Shown: positions 49,237 to 59,403 of the stretch, piece after piece
How the letters are laid out: each line of letters starts with the position of its first letter
How positions within the stretch are numbered: the stretch's first letter is position 1
Source of the DNA: Asterella californica
Taxonomy: Eukaryota > Streptophyta > Marchantiopsida > Marchantiales > Aytoniaceae
Length of the DNA stretch: 64,000 nucleotides
Direction: 5' to 3'
Assembly (NCBI GenBank): GCA_036924285.1
Contig: JAYKYS010000010.1
Coordinates: forward strand, 6,138,001-6,202,000
The notes under the pieces: model-generated
Told to the model about the DNA's origin: nothing
Seen by the model: only the letters and a program-made list of their open reading frames with translations
The model's database searches: none
Made by a program: the position numbers and the translations under genes

Positions 49237-49416
49237 GTAGGTTCTGCACTGGAATCTAAGATGTGGGACGAGCTTTCAAAAGTGTTGCTTCTTCTTATCT
49301 CCGACCATGATCTAGCTGACTTGAAGGACTTATTTGACGAACAACATACTGGATCTCTAGCTCGTGATCTCTATCGACAAGAGGAATGGAACCCTCAAAC
49401 TGGAAAAATATTTCAG
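49237..49416 (+). CDS. Orphan exon-like segment, unknown protein
   Basis: A 60-codon block in one frame is bounded by an acceptor-like AAATGCAG (ends 49236) and a donor-like CAG|GTTTGAGG (from 49417), both in phase 0. The predicted peptide is well balanced and protein-like (MWDELSKVLLLLISDHDLAD, then NPQTGKIFQ), in sharp contrast to the AT-rich DNA around it. I do not recognise the family, and no matching exon was found within several kb on either side. It could be an exon carried by a transposable element, the remnant of a lost gene, or chance. Confidence 0.35.
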
Positions 49417-49989
49417 GTTTGAGGTGAACTGAATGTTTAAGAGTTGGACCGAAATAAACAAAATTATAATTATAATTATTTAACATACAATTAGAGATTT
49501 ATAAATCATTAATTTAAATAATAGACAAAAATTATACCGTTCTGTAACTGTAATACAAAAGACTATCTTCGATCTTTCGGCGTGCATCATGATTGAAACG
49601 ATTTGCTCCTGACGCTCAACTCGATGGACCATCATCCTCGACGGACCGTTGTTTATTGCTGATCAGCTTGCCGGTCTGATGATAGTTGATGGATCGCTGG
49701 TGATTAACCTTGAGATGATCTGTCATCTGCTGACCTCTGATGATTCTTCTGGTGGAGTCGTATTATGACCGCTATATCATATTTTTATGGAACGATGGAG
49801 AAGAGAGAATTGATCATGCTATACTATGCTATTTTTTCTATTTTGTTGATCACAACATAAAAAGAATGAAGATCTATTGAGAATCGTTGGGTAGCCTTAT
49901 AGAGTAGTTATAATATTTTTCAGTCACATGAAAGATTTAAGGCTTAGTCTTTGTATTTAATAATTTTCTGAGGAGTCATTTAGGAAGGC
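49417..49989. other. Spacer without gene
   Basis: Nothing recognised; AT-rich at 49450-49550. Confidence 0.35.
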
Positions 49990-51130
49990 ATTCCATGCAT
50001 TGATTATTGTCTCGTCTCTCATAGTATATAAGAGTGGAGCTCTTTGAAGCTTATCCTCTAATTATCTCAAGTGTTTCCTCCTTTTCACCACTCTCTCAAG
50101 TAATTTTTGTTTTTAAAACCTCTTATAAGATCCAACCTTGATATTAATATAGTAGATACTAGATAATGGTATATAATTATTGGCTAAGTGCACTCCACTC
50201 AAAGTCCTCATTTGATTAGAATGATCTACCCTTATGCACCAATATTATCTAGTACTACTGATTTGTTAGCGAATCTCTGAGTACATGATTGATTCTATTG
50301 AGTATAACTAGCTACATGATATTGTCCTACAATCATCTGTGATTTGTAGTACTCGAGCGTTTAAATAAGTTAGTTTTACAATGGATAGTCTATTTTCTCT
50401 TAAGGCTTACTAAAGAAGAAAGAAAAAATAGAGGAAAGAGAAGAGTCAGAAGACCTTAGAGGTCTATCATACTTCAAGGTTGTTAGAGACATTGGAGAGT
50501 ATGGGTGCAATAGAGCAATTCATATGCTTAGAGATGAATGTGGAAAGTTAACACAAGAACAATATTTGTTATTGATGAGCAGGAGCGGAGCAGCCGAACA
50601 AACCACAGTTAGTGCAAACACTGAAATATAGTTTTTGAGTACAACATTTCAAGATGAAATGATACTTCACAACAATGAAAGCTCGTGCAAATTGAAACAA
50701 ATTTGGATTTCTTCAAAGATCATATGTTAAGGATGTATTCATCTACCATAGTGCTCCTTCACGGTTAGTTCTGAGATGCTAATGAAAATCAAAGAGAGGA
50801 GAAATACATTATATGGACAAACTAGAGAGACGTTAGAAGATGCACGAGTTGACCATCATAGCAACTAGAGAAGAGATTCATGATCTCTTTCATCTTTTGA
50901 CACTTCAAGTATATCCATCTTTTCTACACTTGCACATCCTTCCGTATGCATCAAAATATATATAATATCGTACGAAAGAGTGGATTGAGCACCTCACACG
51001 ACTTCATCAGCATCTCTTACACCTTGATCCCTCAAGTTCCATATCTTTTTTGTCATTCTCAAAACTATGTTGTGATGTCGTTTGTATATATCCATTCGTC
51101 TCTATTTTGAAAATCTTAACCCATATGTTT
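49990..51130 (+). mobile_element. hAT relic 2, 5' region and zinc-finger remnant
   Basis: The order of blocks follows hAT relic 1. First comes a TATA-containing leader, then the GTGCACTCCACTCA..GTCCTCATTTGATTAGAATGA motif (about 50185), then a block around 50640-50690 equivalent to 3238-3290 (ACAACATTTCAAGATGAAATGATACTTCA, key part AAGATGAAATG), then 50740-50850, which parallels 3350-3470 (CTCCTTCA, GAGAGACGTTAGAAGATGCA). Reading frames are destroyed and the DUF659 part was not recognised. Right end unknown. Confidence 0.55.
50025..50032 (+). promoter_or_regulatory. TATA box candidate of hAT relic 2
   Basis: TATATAAG fits the plant TATA consensus well and sits ahead of the element's conserved 5' motif. 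Supported by the parallel TATAAG at 2683 in relic 1. Confidence 0.4.
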
Positions 51131-51400
51131 GTCATAGATACCATCAAACTTATCTCATTTAATTCTCTTAACAAGTACGTGACATTGTCATGAACTCATC
51201 TTATCACATACAAATCAATCCAACGCTTTGAGAATCTTTGAACAACACTGTGTTGATTTTCTAGACCATTGTCATAGATCTAGTCTCATTTAATTCTCTT
51301 AACAAGTATGTAACATTGTTGTGAACTCATCTTATCACATACAAATCAATCCAACGCTTTGAGAATCTTTGGACAACACTGTGTTGATTTTCTAGATCAT
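51131..51400 (+). repeat. Tandem duplication of ~135 bp
   Basis: Unit 1 (about 51131-51270) and unit 2 (about 51271-51400) share TCATTTAATTCTCTTAACAAGTA, the stretch around ATCAATCCAACGCTTTGAG and TGTGTTGATTTTCTAGA with only a few differences, so this duplication is much younger than most repeats in the window. Confidence 0.85.
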
Positions 51401-52596
51401 TTTTTAAACCATTGTCATAAATTCTTGCTCGATCTTTGAAATCATTTAAATCCAAAGCTTCAAATGATTTGGAACTTTGTGAAGGTACGATAAGTGTTAA
51501 AGAAATGAGACACAGCAAGATTTTTTAATAATATCACATAAAATAAGATCGATAGATTATCAATTAATATTCCATCCATAAGATCAAAGAAAGGTTTAAA
51601 TGTTATCTCGAAAATAGCTAAATTGATTTTATTGTTTCCTCCAATGCTATTGATCTCAATCCATATCATTGATCAAATCAAACCTTATTCCTTAGAAGTG
51701 CCTCTCTATGCCTATCTAAATGCAATCTCACTATCCTCACGTCTCCACTCAAGTTGTCAGATTTGAATAGCAAAAAGTGTTTCTTCTTGATATTTTATCT
51801 TCACAAGCAACAAACTCCAAGTTGGAACACGTTTCTATCAGCATGACAAACTTATGTTCGATCATGAGCATATCGGCATATATCGATTCACTAAGCTATG
51901 TGTAGTACGATCTTTTCATAATGCAAACAGTAAAGTCGAGATCACTCTCATTCTCGAATTGCAAGTCAGTCTTGTCAACGTTTCCACATTAGCAGACCAC
52001 CACAGCGCAATCTGATATGTCAACATTGACATGTAAACACTATCTACGTCGTCTGTTGGACTGCCATGTCAGCATCATGATCTGTCAAAATCTCTAAAGC
52101 TTCCATTTGTGGTAACTCTCAATATGAGTTCCGTTTGTGAAGATTCATGTTCATCAAAAGTAAATTAAATTTTGACTAGCTCTACACAATGATGTAGTCA
52201 AATGTTTACTATCGATAAATTAAAATTATTCATCTTCTAACCTTTCTTTTTAACACATACCAATCCAACGACACAATACTCGTGTGAGGACTGAAGAAAT
52301 AAGTTTGACCATCGGAGGGCTGAAGGAGTACTGAAGGAGGAAGTAACTTCTCAAAATTTAACTAAGGAGTCAAAATTTATTCTGGATTCAATATACATCC
52401 CAACGTCAAGAAAGGTAAAACGGAGGAAGATGACAAGCAGATTTTTCGGAGTCAAAAATACAAGTGATGGATACGTCAGCAGCTGTGGTCGGGGTTGGGC
52501 GTTGGGGCTGGATTTTGTATCACCATAAAAATTTTTTTTCTGTGCGTGCTGGAATAGACTCCTGGGATTTTTTTGTTCTCTTATTATTATTGGAAA
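51401..52596. other. Gap without convincing gene
   Basis: A 69-codon minus-strand frame (51669 to 51460) and its neighbour 51518-51327 are AT-rich and unassigned. Nothing else. Confidence 0.35.
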
Positions 52597-52890
52597 TCTA
52601 TATATGTTAAGTAAATATAAATATTAAATTTATTTTATTTTATAAAATTTATTTGTTAACCCATGCCTGAAAATACGGAGAGAGCAGGAGATAAACCATA
52701 AACCTTGGCTTGACTGTCGCGCTCCGGAAGATACAAGATCGGGAAGGTTTACTCATTAATACTGCCAAATATACATTCGTTTAATATAACACCTATCCCT
52801 TCCGGCAGGAAGGATTAGGTGTTAAATTAAACGACTGTTCCTCCTCCATCGGAAGATGGAAGAGGTGAATATACATGAAGGTAAATATAC
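52597..52890 (+). repeat. Dispersed repeat family B, copy 2, with snap-back hairpins
   Basis: Homologous to 47625-47960. In this copy the middle forms a long hairpin: 52778-52795 pairs with 52816-52833 (18 bp, one mismatch at 52786/52825), and the pairing runs on, with bulges at 52799 and 52815, through seven more pairs to a GGCA loop (52804-52807). A second hairpin follows after six bases, 52840-52850 with 52855-52865 (11 bp, one mismatch, GGAA loop). Non-coding. Confidence 0.75.
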
Positions 52891-55439
52891 AATAACCTTG
52901 AAACTGTACCAACCAGAAATGTACCGATAGTTATTTTCGTCTCCAACATTCTCCAACAAGCCTCTAAAAGTGGAAACGCGATTCCTGGAGGTTTCTTTTC
53001 CAGAAAACAATCTGCAATGGAAAATTCCGGCAACCGGAAATCTTTTACCCGGAGAACTGGAAACAGGAGGTACGTACTTCCATGGGAGTTCGTCGGACAG
53101 TCATTCGGTCAACTTCTGGAAAGTCAAAGAAAGTGGGACTGGATCTAACATCAATAGAACTGAAAAGTAGCCGCAAGAAATCGTATCGGAGTTGAAGTAA
53201 TGGATACAGTGGATGACAAACACGAGTGAGGGCGATTATTTCGCTTTATCACAACATGCAGCCTTACCAATGTACTCAGCCTACGTGTCCCATCAACGAT
53301 GTACATACAGGAAGACCACAGTCGAAAGTCATCCGCATGATCAGAAGAGGCGTGTAGCTGCTTCTCGCACGCTCGAGCTCCATTGAGTGGCCTAGCCTAG
53401 TCACTAGTGCAATAAGGATTTAAATAGTAAATCACGAAAGTCCAATAAAGGAGTCATGGATGATAAATCAAAACTTATCAGGTCTCTCGTGTGCTTTGTG
53501 GTGGGGTTTGCTAACCTCAGTATGCTGAACCAGACCCATTCAACTACTATCATGAGTCATGACTCAAAAGACAAAAGACAAGGAAAAGGAAAAAAAGAAA
53601 ACAAACCTGGACTTCATTAATGATATGACCATTAACACTTCGCTTTTGTACTCCAAATGGTGGGACGCTTTTCTCATGATCACCTCTTCGTTCTCACCAA
53701 CGTATTCCTTTCTTCATCATCATCTTTCATCATTGTGAACTGATATACTACTGTACCGAAGCAGTATACAGTTAACTCTGATGTAGAGTATAACGTTCGA
53801 TTGCACATCTCGAAAGAGACTTAAATTATAGATCTCGGAAGAGACTTAATTGTCTCTATCAATTAGTCGTCGAACGTGAATCTTCCTGAAGACTTGTATA
53901 CTTTATTTTATCTCCAGATCTAGTTTGTCAAACTTTGCACTAATAGACACAAATAATTTAATAATCGTCGGATGAGTTTAGAATAACCGACTAGTTTTTT
54001 GCACGTCTCGAGTCTTAATTTCAGATTTCAGAACCCGTGGAAACAGTTTTGGGCCTGGTTGGACAAAATTTGGATAGCGCTTCCACTACTGATGATCAAG
54101 TCGAAACTCAATGACTCACAGGGAGCAACAGCCAAGACTATGAAAACTAGTGGACGCTGAGAAGTAGAAAGATCAAGTAATTACACAAAAATAAGTTCAA
54201 CACCACGTCAAATATTTCCAATTCAGCTTTGGCACACAATCCAAACTTACTTATCATAAAATAGATGAAATCAAAGACTCGTATACATTACACAACGTTT
54301 GTTTGCTGACAAGGTCACGAAGAACTCTAGACCAGCAATCTTCCCTGCTCTAACACTCTTAGATGAGAATTTCACTCCGGAATTAGAATTTCTCCAGAAA
54401 TTTTGTCTTCACTCTGAACACGCTACATTTTCTACTCAACAAACTAAATCTCAAATTAACGGTCTGATCAACACAAGAATCCCTCTGATATCTTTAGCCT
54501 GCAACTATTCATCCACAGTTTACTCTCAGTAAATCCTGATCAGTGTCTCCAACCTGCAGATCTCCTTCTTGTTTTCTATGTGTTCAGTCTCTACTCTCTG
54601 CTCAACCACCAGCCTGAGAAAATGAAAAATAACCAACAACAACTTCTAGAGTTCGCAAATCAAGTTATCTAGTCTCCTTGAGCCTTTTCTGGGACCTTGT
54701 AGCCGCCACGTAGCTTTGTCTAATCACTTCTCATCAAGTACCTACAATTCTTCCACTGAACTGCAGTACCTGCAACCATGGTTATGCAAAGTACTCTCTC
54801 AACTACCTCATCTAGGGTAATATCAAGCCCTCTCAGAGCTTATACATCTGGTTCGATTCTAAACTGTGCTCTATTAACGCGCATTCATTTGAAGCTTTCG
54901 AGTGCGACAAAACCTTAGCTTCCAGGTGGTGAACTCGTCAGTTCTTTTTATCCACCTTTTTACTATGATACATCATAGTAACTTCAACCTAAACCTGATT
55001 GACTTCCAATAGTCATAAGCAGTCAACAGATCACAACTCCATCTTTAGACGAGCAGATTGATCAAATTTACTCGGTTTCAATGTCCTTGAGGGACCTTCG
55101 ATATGACTCTTCTGACTCGATTCAATCCATTGCTTAGCTAGAAGAGACTGCTGCGGACTGTCGTCTCACAAAGTATCTACGTAGTGACTCATATAACTTG
55201 TATAGTGTTAGATCATCCAGGAACTCCCAAGCTTCACTTATCAATCTCGGAACTCTACTTGTTCAACGACACAGATATTGAGCGACTGGTTCTCCATCTC
55301 CATATGGACTCGGTGATGCTCGATGATCTACTATCTCAATCAACTCAAGATCATCAGCTCTTGATAATGCTTTAACCTCGGGTGTCATTTCTGATCTCTT
55401 CTTAGCAATGACTCTAGTTCTTCGTGAAATGCTTTTAAG
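52891..55439. other. Long gap without convincing gene
   Basis: A 66-codon frame at 52970-53170 and a 77-codon frame at 54299-54532 are unassigned. The right part (from about 54900) may already be the decayed 3' end of the Ty3-type element that follows on the minus strand: a minus-strand frame near 55180-55330 reads EIVDHRASP and a later SLRRYF, vaguely like the chromodomain end of such polyproteins. Confidence 0.3.
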
Positions 55440-56650
55440 TTAAAAATATGAATGATAAGGTGATAATGCTTCATACTAGCTGGAAATGTAACTTATATGT
55501 CACAAGACCTAACTTCTTCTCAATCAGGAATGGTCCTGCTCACTTTGAAAGAAGCTTCTTGGCTAAATCCAACCCCGCTGGGATTCTGAAGTTCTTAGTT
55601 CGTAACCAAACTCTCTGTCATTCTTTGAACTGTACGTCTTGCCTACCACGGTTTGCATACTTGACATACCGTTGTTGTGCCTTCTCCATGTGTTTCTTTG
55701 TCTCTTGAAATATAGTACCTTGAACGCGTATGAAAGTCTCTAGATCTGGAGCATCCTGATTTGACCTTCTTGTGTCTTTTGGTAGCTAGAGCTATAAGAA
55801 GGTGCATGAGAGCCACGATAAACCACTTCAAATGGTTTAAATCTTGTGTTTGATTGCTTGGTGTTGTTATATGTAAACTCCACCAAATCCAAGTGCTTGT
55901 TGCAATCACTCTGATCTCTCATGGTATAGTTTCTCAATCCTTGCTTCACTATCTGTATCGTCTTTTTTGTCTGACCATCAGTTTCAAGATGATTAGAGGA
56001 ACTGAATTTGAGAGTAGTCATGAGTCTTCGAAATAAACCCTTTCGGAACTCAGTCACAAACCTCTTGTCTAAGTCTGAAACGATGTCTTTAGGCATCTCA
56101 TGATACTTAAAAACATATTGTATGAATAGTTCAGCAGTACCTCTTGAAGTCACTGCTTCCCTACAAGGGATGAGGTGAGATTGCTTGCTAAAACGATATA
56201 TAACAACTAACAAAGCATCAAAACCTCCTAATTCGGACAAATCTGTGCATAAGTCCATGCTTATGTTCTCCCAAGGCTCATCAAGTCTTGGCAAAGATCT
56301 CAGCAAACCTGCAAGTCTCCTTCTCTCAGTTCGTTGTTGCTGACATGTCAAACAAGTTTGCACGTACTTGACTACATCCTCTAACATGGACGGCCAATAA
56401 AACTGCTCTTTAACTTGTTACAATGTTCTATTTTGTCTTCCATGCCCACTAGTTCACAATAATGACATTGTTGCATGACTAGTGTCCTTAGCGCTCTGGC
56501 TGGAACATACACTTTGATTTGCTTATAAAACCAAAGGCCATTGCAAAATGAGAGACTACGTATCAATGGATCTCTCTCTTGTTGACTTTTCCAATGTTGA
56601 GCTTGAGGATTGTCTGGTAATGCTTGTCTGATTTGATCCAAAAGCCTTCA
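55440..56650 (-). pseudogene. Ty3/gypsy-type integrase region, broken
   Basis: Minus-strand frames 56641-56381 and 56387-55740 carry the zinc-binding part (CLTCQQQR with degenerate upstream His residues) and the integrase core: SMDLCTDL with the first Asp and DIVSDLDKRF with the second. The motif that holds the catalytic Glu in this family (normally TDGQTER) reads TDGQTKK, so the Glu is gone. Downstream, in another frame down to about 55445, follows the post-integrase segment (ANRGRQDV, KKLL, GPFLIEKK), interrupted by stops. Frameshifts, stops and the lost catalytic residue make it a dead copy. Reverse transcriptase, RNase H and protease were not found upstream. Family assignment secure, limits approximate. 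Confidence 0.88.
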
Positions 56651-57309
56651 CTTGTGCTTTGAGTTGTTCACGCTTAGACACGTCTGCTTAGCACTATAAC
56701 TTAGACTCCGGATGTCGGAACGAGGTGATTCTTATGGTAAGAGGTAGCCTTGGTGAAGTTACCCTTTGAATGGAGGTGTCAAAAGCTGACTATATGACCG
56801 ACTCGGTAGCCAACCGTTGTTGTATTGCATGGTGTTCCACGTGATGAAACATAATTTCAGAAGACACTCAGACTGACATTTGTTCAAGAAGCTGCACCTC
56901 AGCTTATCAAGCTGGGTAGGAGCTAAGCTAGGGCTATGCTTGACAAGCTGCCCCTTAGCTTGAGTTGGAATATCACCTTGAAGGGAGTGAAAAGTTCCAG
57001 AATGAGGAGCTCGCTGAGAGGAGCAACTTTATGCTTTCGGTTGTGAGAAAAAGCATTCTAGATAGTTAGTACAAGTCTTAAGTTATGAAAAGTGCGAAAG
57101 AGAGAAATTTGTCGGTTTTGGCTCGTGACTCGAATTCATGATCTGACAGTGTGAGTGCATATGTGTTAGCGAGTACTATAGTTTTGACTCCTCATTCACT
57201 AAAAACAGTGTGGTATAGAGAAGTTGGTGTAAGAAAAGCTAGTAAAGACTGTACAAATAATTTCTTTTAGGTATATGTACCAAATATATTTGCTTTTTGA
57301 ATGAAAACA
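56651..57309. other. Retroelement debris; repeat F copy 1 at 56693-56815
   Basis: About 56693-56815 (ATAACTTAGACTCCGG, GAACGAG.TGATT, GTGAAGTTAC, GAGGTGTCAAAAGCT, ACCGACTCGGTAG) recurs in the same orientation at about 61805-61930, and its first part again at 61729-61760. A CAGCTTATCAAGCTG palindrome lies near 56890. 56900-57300 has no gene. Confidence 0.55.
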
Positions 57310-57480
57310 GAGACCATCCCAGTGATAGTGCGCCCATCTAGGAAGATAAAGGTCTCCGGATCAAATCCTCCTAGCTTGTGTTTCCTATTCCGGTATGTTG
57401 GCTTCCTGGATGGGAGTCTATGTTGGATATGCAGCCACGTCTTGGGTATCTAGGGTGAGAGACCAGTATCTCCTTTAATC
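57310..57480 (+). mobile_element. tRNA-derived SINE-like element, reminiscent of Au SINE
   Basis: The head reads CCCAGTGATAGTGCGCCC (A-box-like) and, about 35 bases on, GGATCAAATCCTCC (B-box-like), like a decayed tRNA gene half. The body ends in GGGTATCTAGGGTGAGAG followed by AGTATCTCCTTT, which resembles the 3' end I associate with the plant Au SINE family. The family name is from memory and was not checked by alignment. Confidence 0.45.
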
Positions 57481-58019
57481 ATGGACTTCCTGACTTAAGC
57501 CAAGAAGTCTTTGATTATAGCACGAGAGATACCTGATATGATATGAAGAGACTGTAAGCTCTGTTGGGTGGCTTCATAAGTGTAGGAGCTTCGGTTACAT
57601 TCGATGGCTTGTGATATAATCAAGGTGGCATCAAGAGCTAGAAATTTTTTAATAATCAAGGGTCCAGCTTGACAAAGGGCTTGCTTGACTGTTATGTAAA
57701 TAATAAGAAGGGCATAGCTTTGTAGGGGGCCTGCTTACTTGATAAGTACGTCTGCTTTTAAGGACCTTAGCTAAGCAGGGGTGTTAGATTTTGGAGAAAA
57801 CAGCGGACGTCGCGCGGAGGAGGGTGTTCTACTTTTGCCCAAGAGAAAGCCGTCGAGATACGCAAGAGAAGCCAGAGACTGAGAGAATCGATTTTTTGAA
57901 AGATTTCAGTTGAAAGATTGTCGCAAAGAGAGGAATAAGTGTTAGGAAGCTTGAATTTTATCTACTAAACTGTTTGGAAGTGAATCTGGTGAGCAGAAAA
58001 CATCTCTCTCTATTCATTT
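57481..58019. other. LTR-like debris, inverted-repeat arm 1
   Basis: About 57860-58010 is the reverse complement of about 58885-59030 (shared GAAAGATTTCAGTTGAAAG and TTAGGAAGCTTGAATTTT). The rest of this stretch is anonymous. Confidence 0.55.
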
Positions 58020-58330
58020 GTGCTCTCTATCTTTGGTTTTTTGATGTTAAAATTATCATCAGTCAAAAGAATTTTCTAGTCTTAAACTCTATAAACTTCT
58101 CTCCTCCGCTCTTCGATAACTCTATTCTATAATGATTGAAAAAAAATCTGACTCATGCTATACACCCCCTATGAGGTTTTTCTCCTCCTTACGTGACCTC
58201 CACCGTAACTCTTACAGGTGTACAATGATGCTTAGACAAGTGTAAACAGAAAAATAAATCTCTGATAAAAATTCACATGTAATCTTCTTACGTGTCAAGA
58301 AAACTAATTAACATACCTTCACAGATCTCT
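58020..58330 (-). repeat. LTR-like fragment in minus orientation
   Basis: On the minus strand it follows about 61930-62260 closely: GTGAAGG.ATGTTAATTAG, TTTTCTTGACA, AGAGATTTATTTTTCTGTT, GGTGGAGGTCAC-like and ATCGAA.AGCGGAG. Two such fragments in opposite orientation imply at least two insertions of the same family. Confidence 0.65.
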
Positions 58331-59334
58331 ATGTACGGTGTCAAGGAGAGTCCTTCTCAAGAAGGGCGAGCCTTCTGATTGTGGTCGATTGCGGATAGAG
58401 GTAGGGATTGAACAAGAAAACAAGAGCTAACTAGCTCGTCCACAACGACTGAAGTCTCTCACAGAGACTATACCCTGACTATAGGTCACTTACTACTCAA
58501 CAAGATCAGTTCTCATCCACCAAAAAACAGATCCACCTCCAGACACAACAAATAGAAGAAATCTGTAACTCCAAATGCTTTATTTCTCTTTTGTAGACAC
58601 TTAATAGTCCTCCACAGACGTCAATTTGACAATCGATCTGTATTCAATAGGACCTCCTTATGTTGATCACATCAGATCACTCCCAAGCGGTCAATCCTCA
58701 CTCAACGGATCAACTCCTATTCTTCAGATAGTAGATTGCTCTCCAAAAGTCTACAATTGATGAAGATGTGAACCTCCAACGTCTTGTATCTCTTCTTGCA
58801 ACAGCTTCAGCACTGAAATCTTTCAGAAATCTGACCTTCTCAGTCCTTATCTCCTCCTCCACTCAAATAGATGTTCTCTACTCACTAGATTCACTTCTCA
58901 AGAGTTTAATAGACAAAATTCAAGCTTCCTAACTCTTATTTTTCTCTCTGCGACAACCTTTCAACTGAAATCTTTCAAAAATCGATCCTCTCAGTCTTTG
59001 GTTTCTCATGTCCTCAATAGACCTGCAACTTGTCTGCATATTTTTTGAATAAAATCGAGAAGCTTCTACGTGAACGCATGAGTGTGAAATTTTTGAAATT
59101 TTTAGTTCTTGAGCGTGAGATTTTTAGTCATAGTGATCTGGAGTTGAAGACTTGCAGACTGAATGATCAAGAGTTGAAGACTTATGTGCGTGTCGTGTGT
59201 TTTTATAGATCGAGAACGTGATACAGATTTTTTTATGATTCGTGTTATGTGGGTGATTTGCGTCCTTTTTTTCATGATCGCATCACAGCTAGAAGGTTCC
59301 GCCCTTCTCAAGAAACTCTCGTCTCAACATATAA
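58331..59334 (+). repeat. LTR-like region ahead of the gag pseudogene
   Basis: A block at about 58790-58860 (TTCAGCACTGAAATCTTTCAGAAATCTGA, key part CTGAAATCTTTCA) repeats at about 58950-59010. About 59030-59200 is a direct repeat of about 62280-62440 (TTTTTTGAATAAAA, GAGAAG.TTCTA.GTGAAC, TTGAGC.TGAGATTTT, GTGATCT.GAG). The region ends in CTCAACA a few bases before a primer-binding-site-like motif, so 59030-59330 may be the 3' part of a 5' LTR and 62280-62440 of its partner. Confidence 0.5.
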
Positions 59335-59354
59335 TTGGTGCTTCCACTGAGAGC
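59335..59354 (+). other. Primer-binding-site-like motif
   Basis: TTGGTGCTTCCACTGAGAGC stands between the presumed LTR end and the gag frame. It resembles a phrase I associate with the start of the internal part of plant Ty3/gypsy elements; the priming tRNA was not identified. Confidence 0.4.
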
Positions 59355-59403
59355 ATCTTGGGATGATTGATCGTGAAGGTTGAGTTTATCATATGAAGAA
59401 GAG

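Noticed and set aside
57312..57380. tRNA gene
   Set aside because: A- and B-box-like motifs are present, but acceptor and anticodon stems do not pair; it looks like a SINE head.
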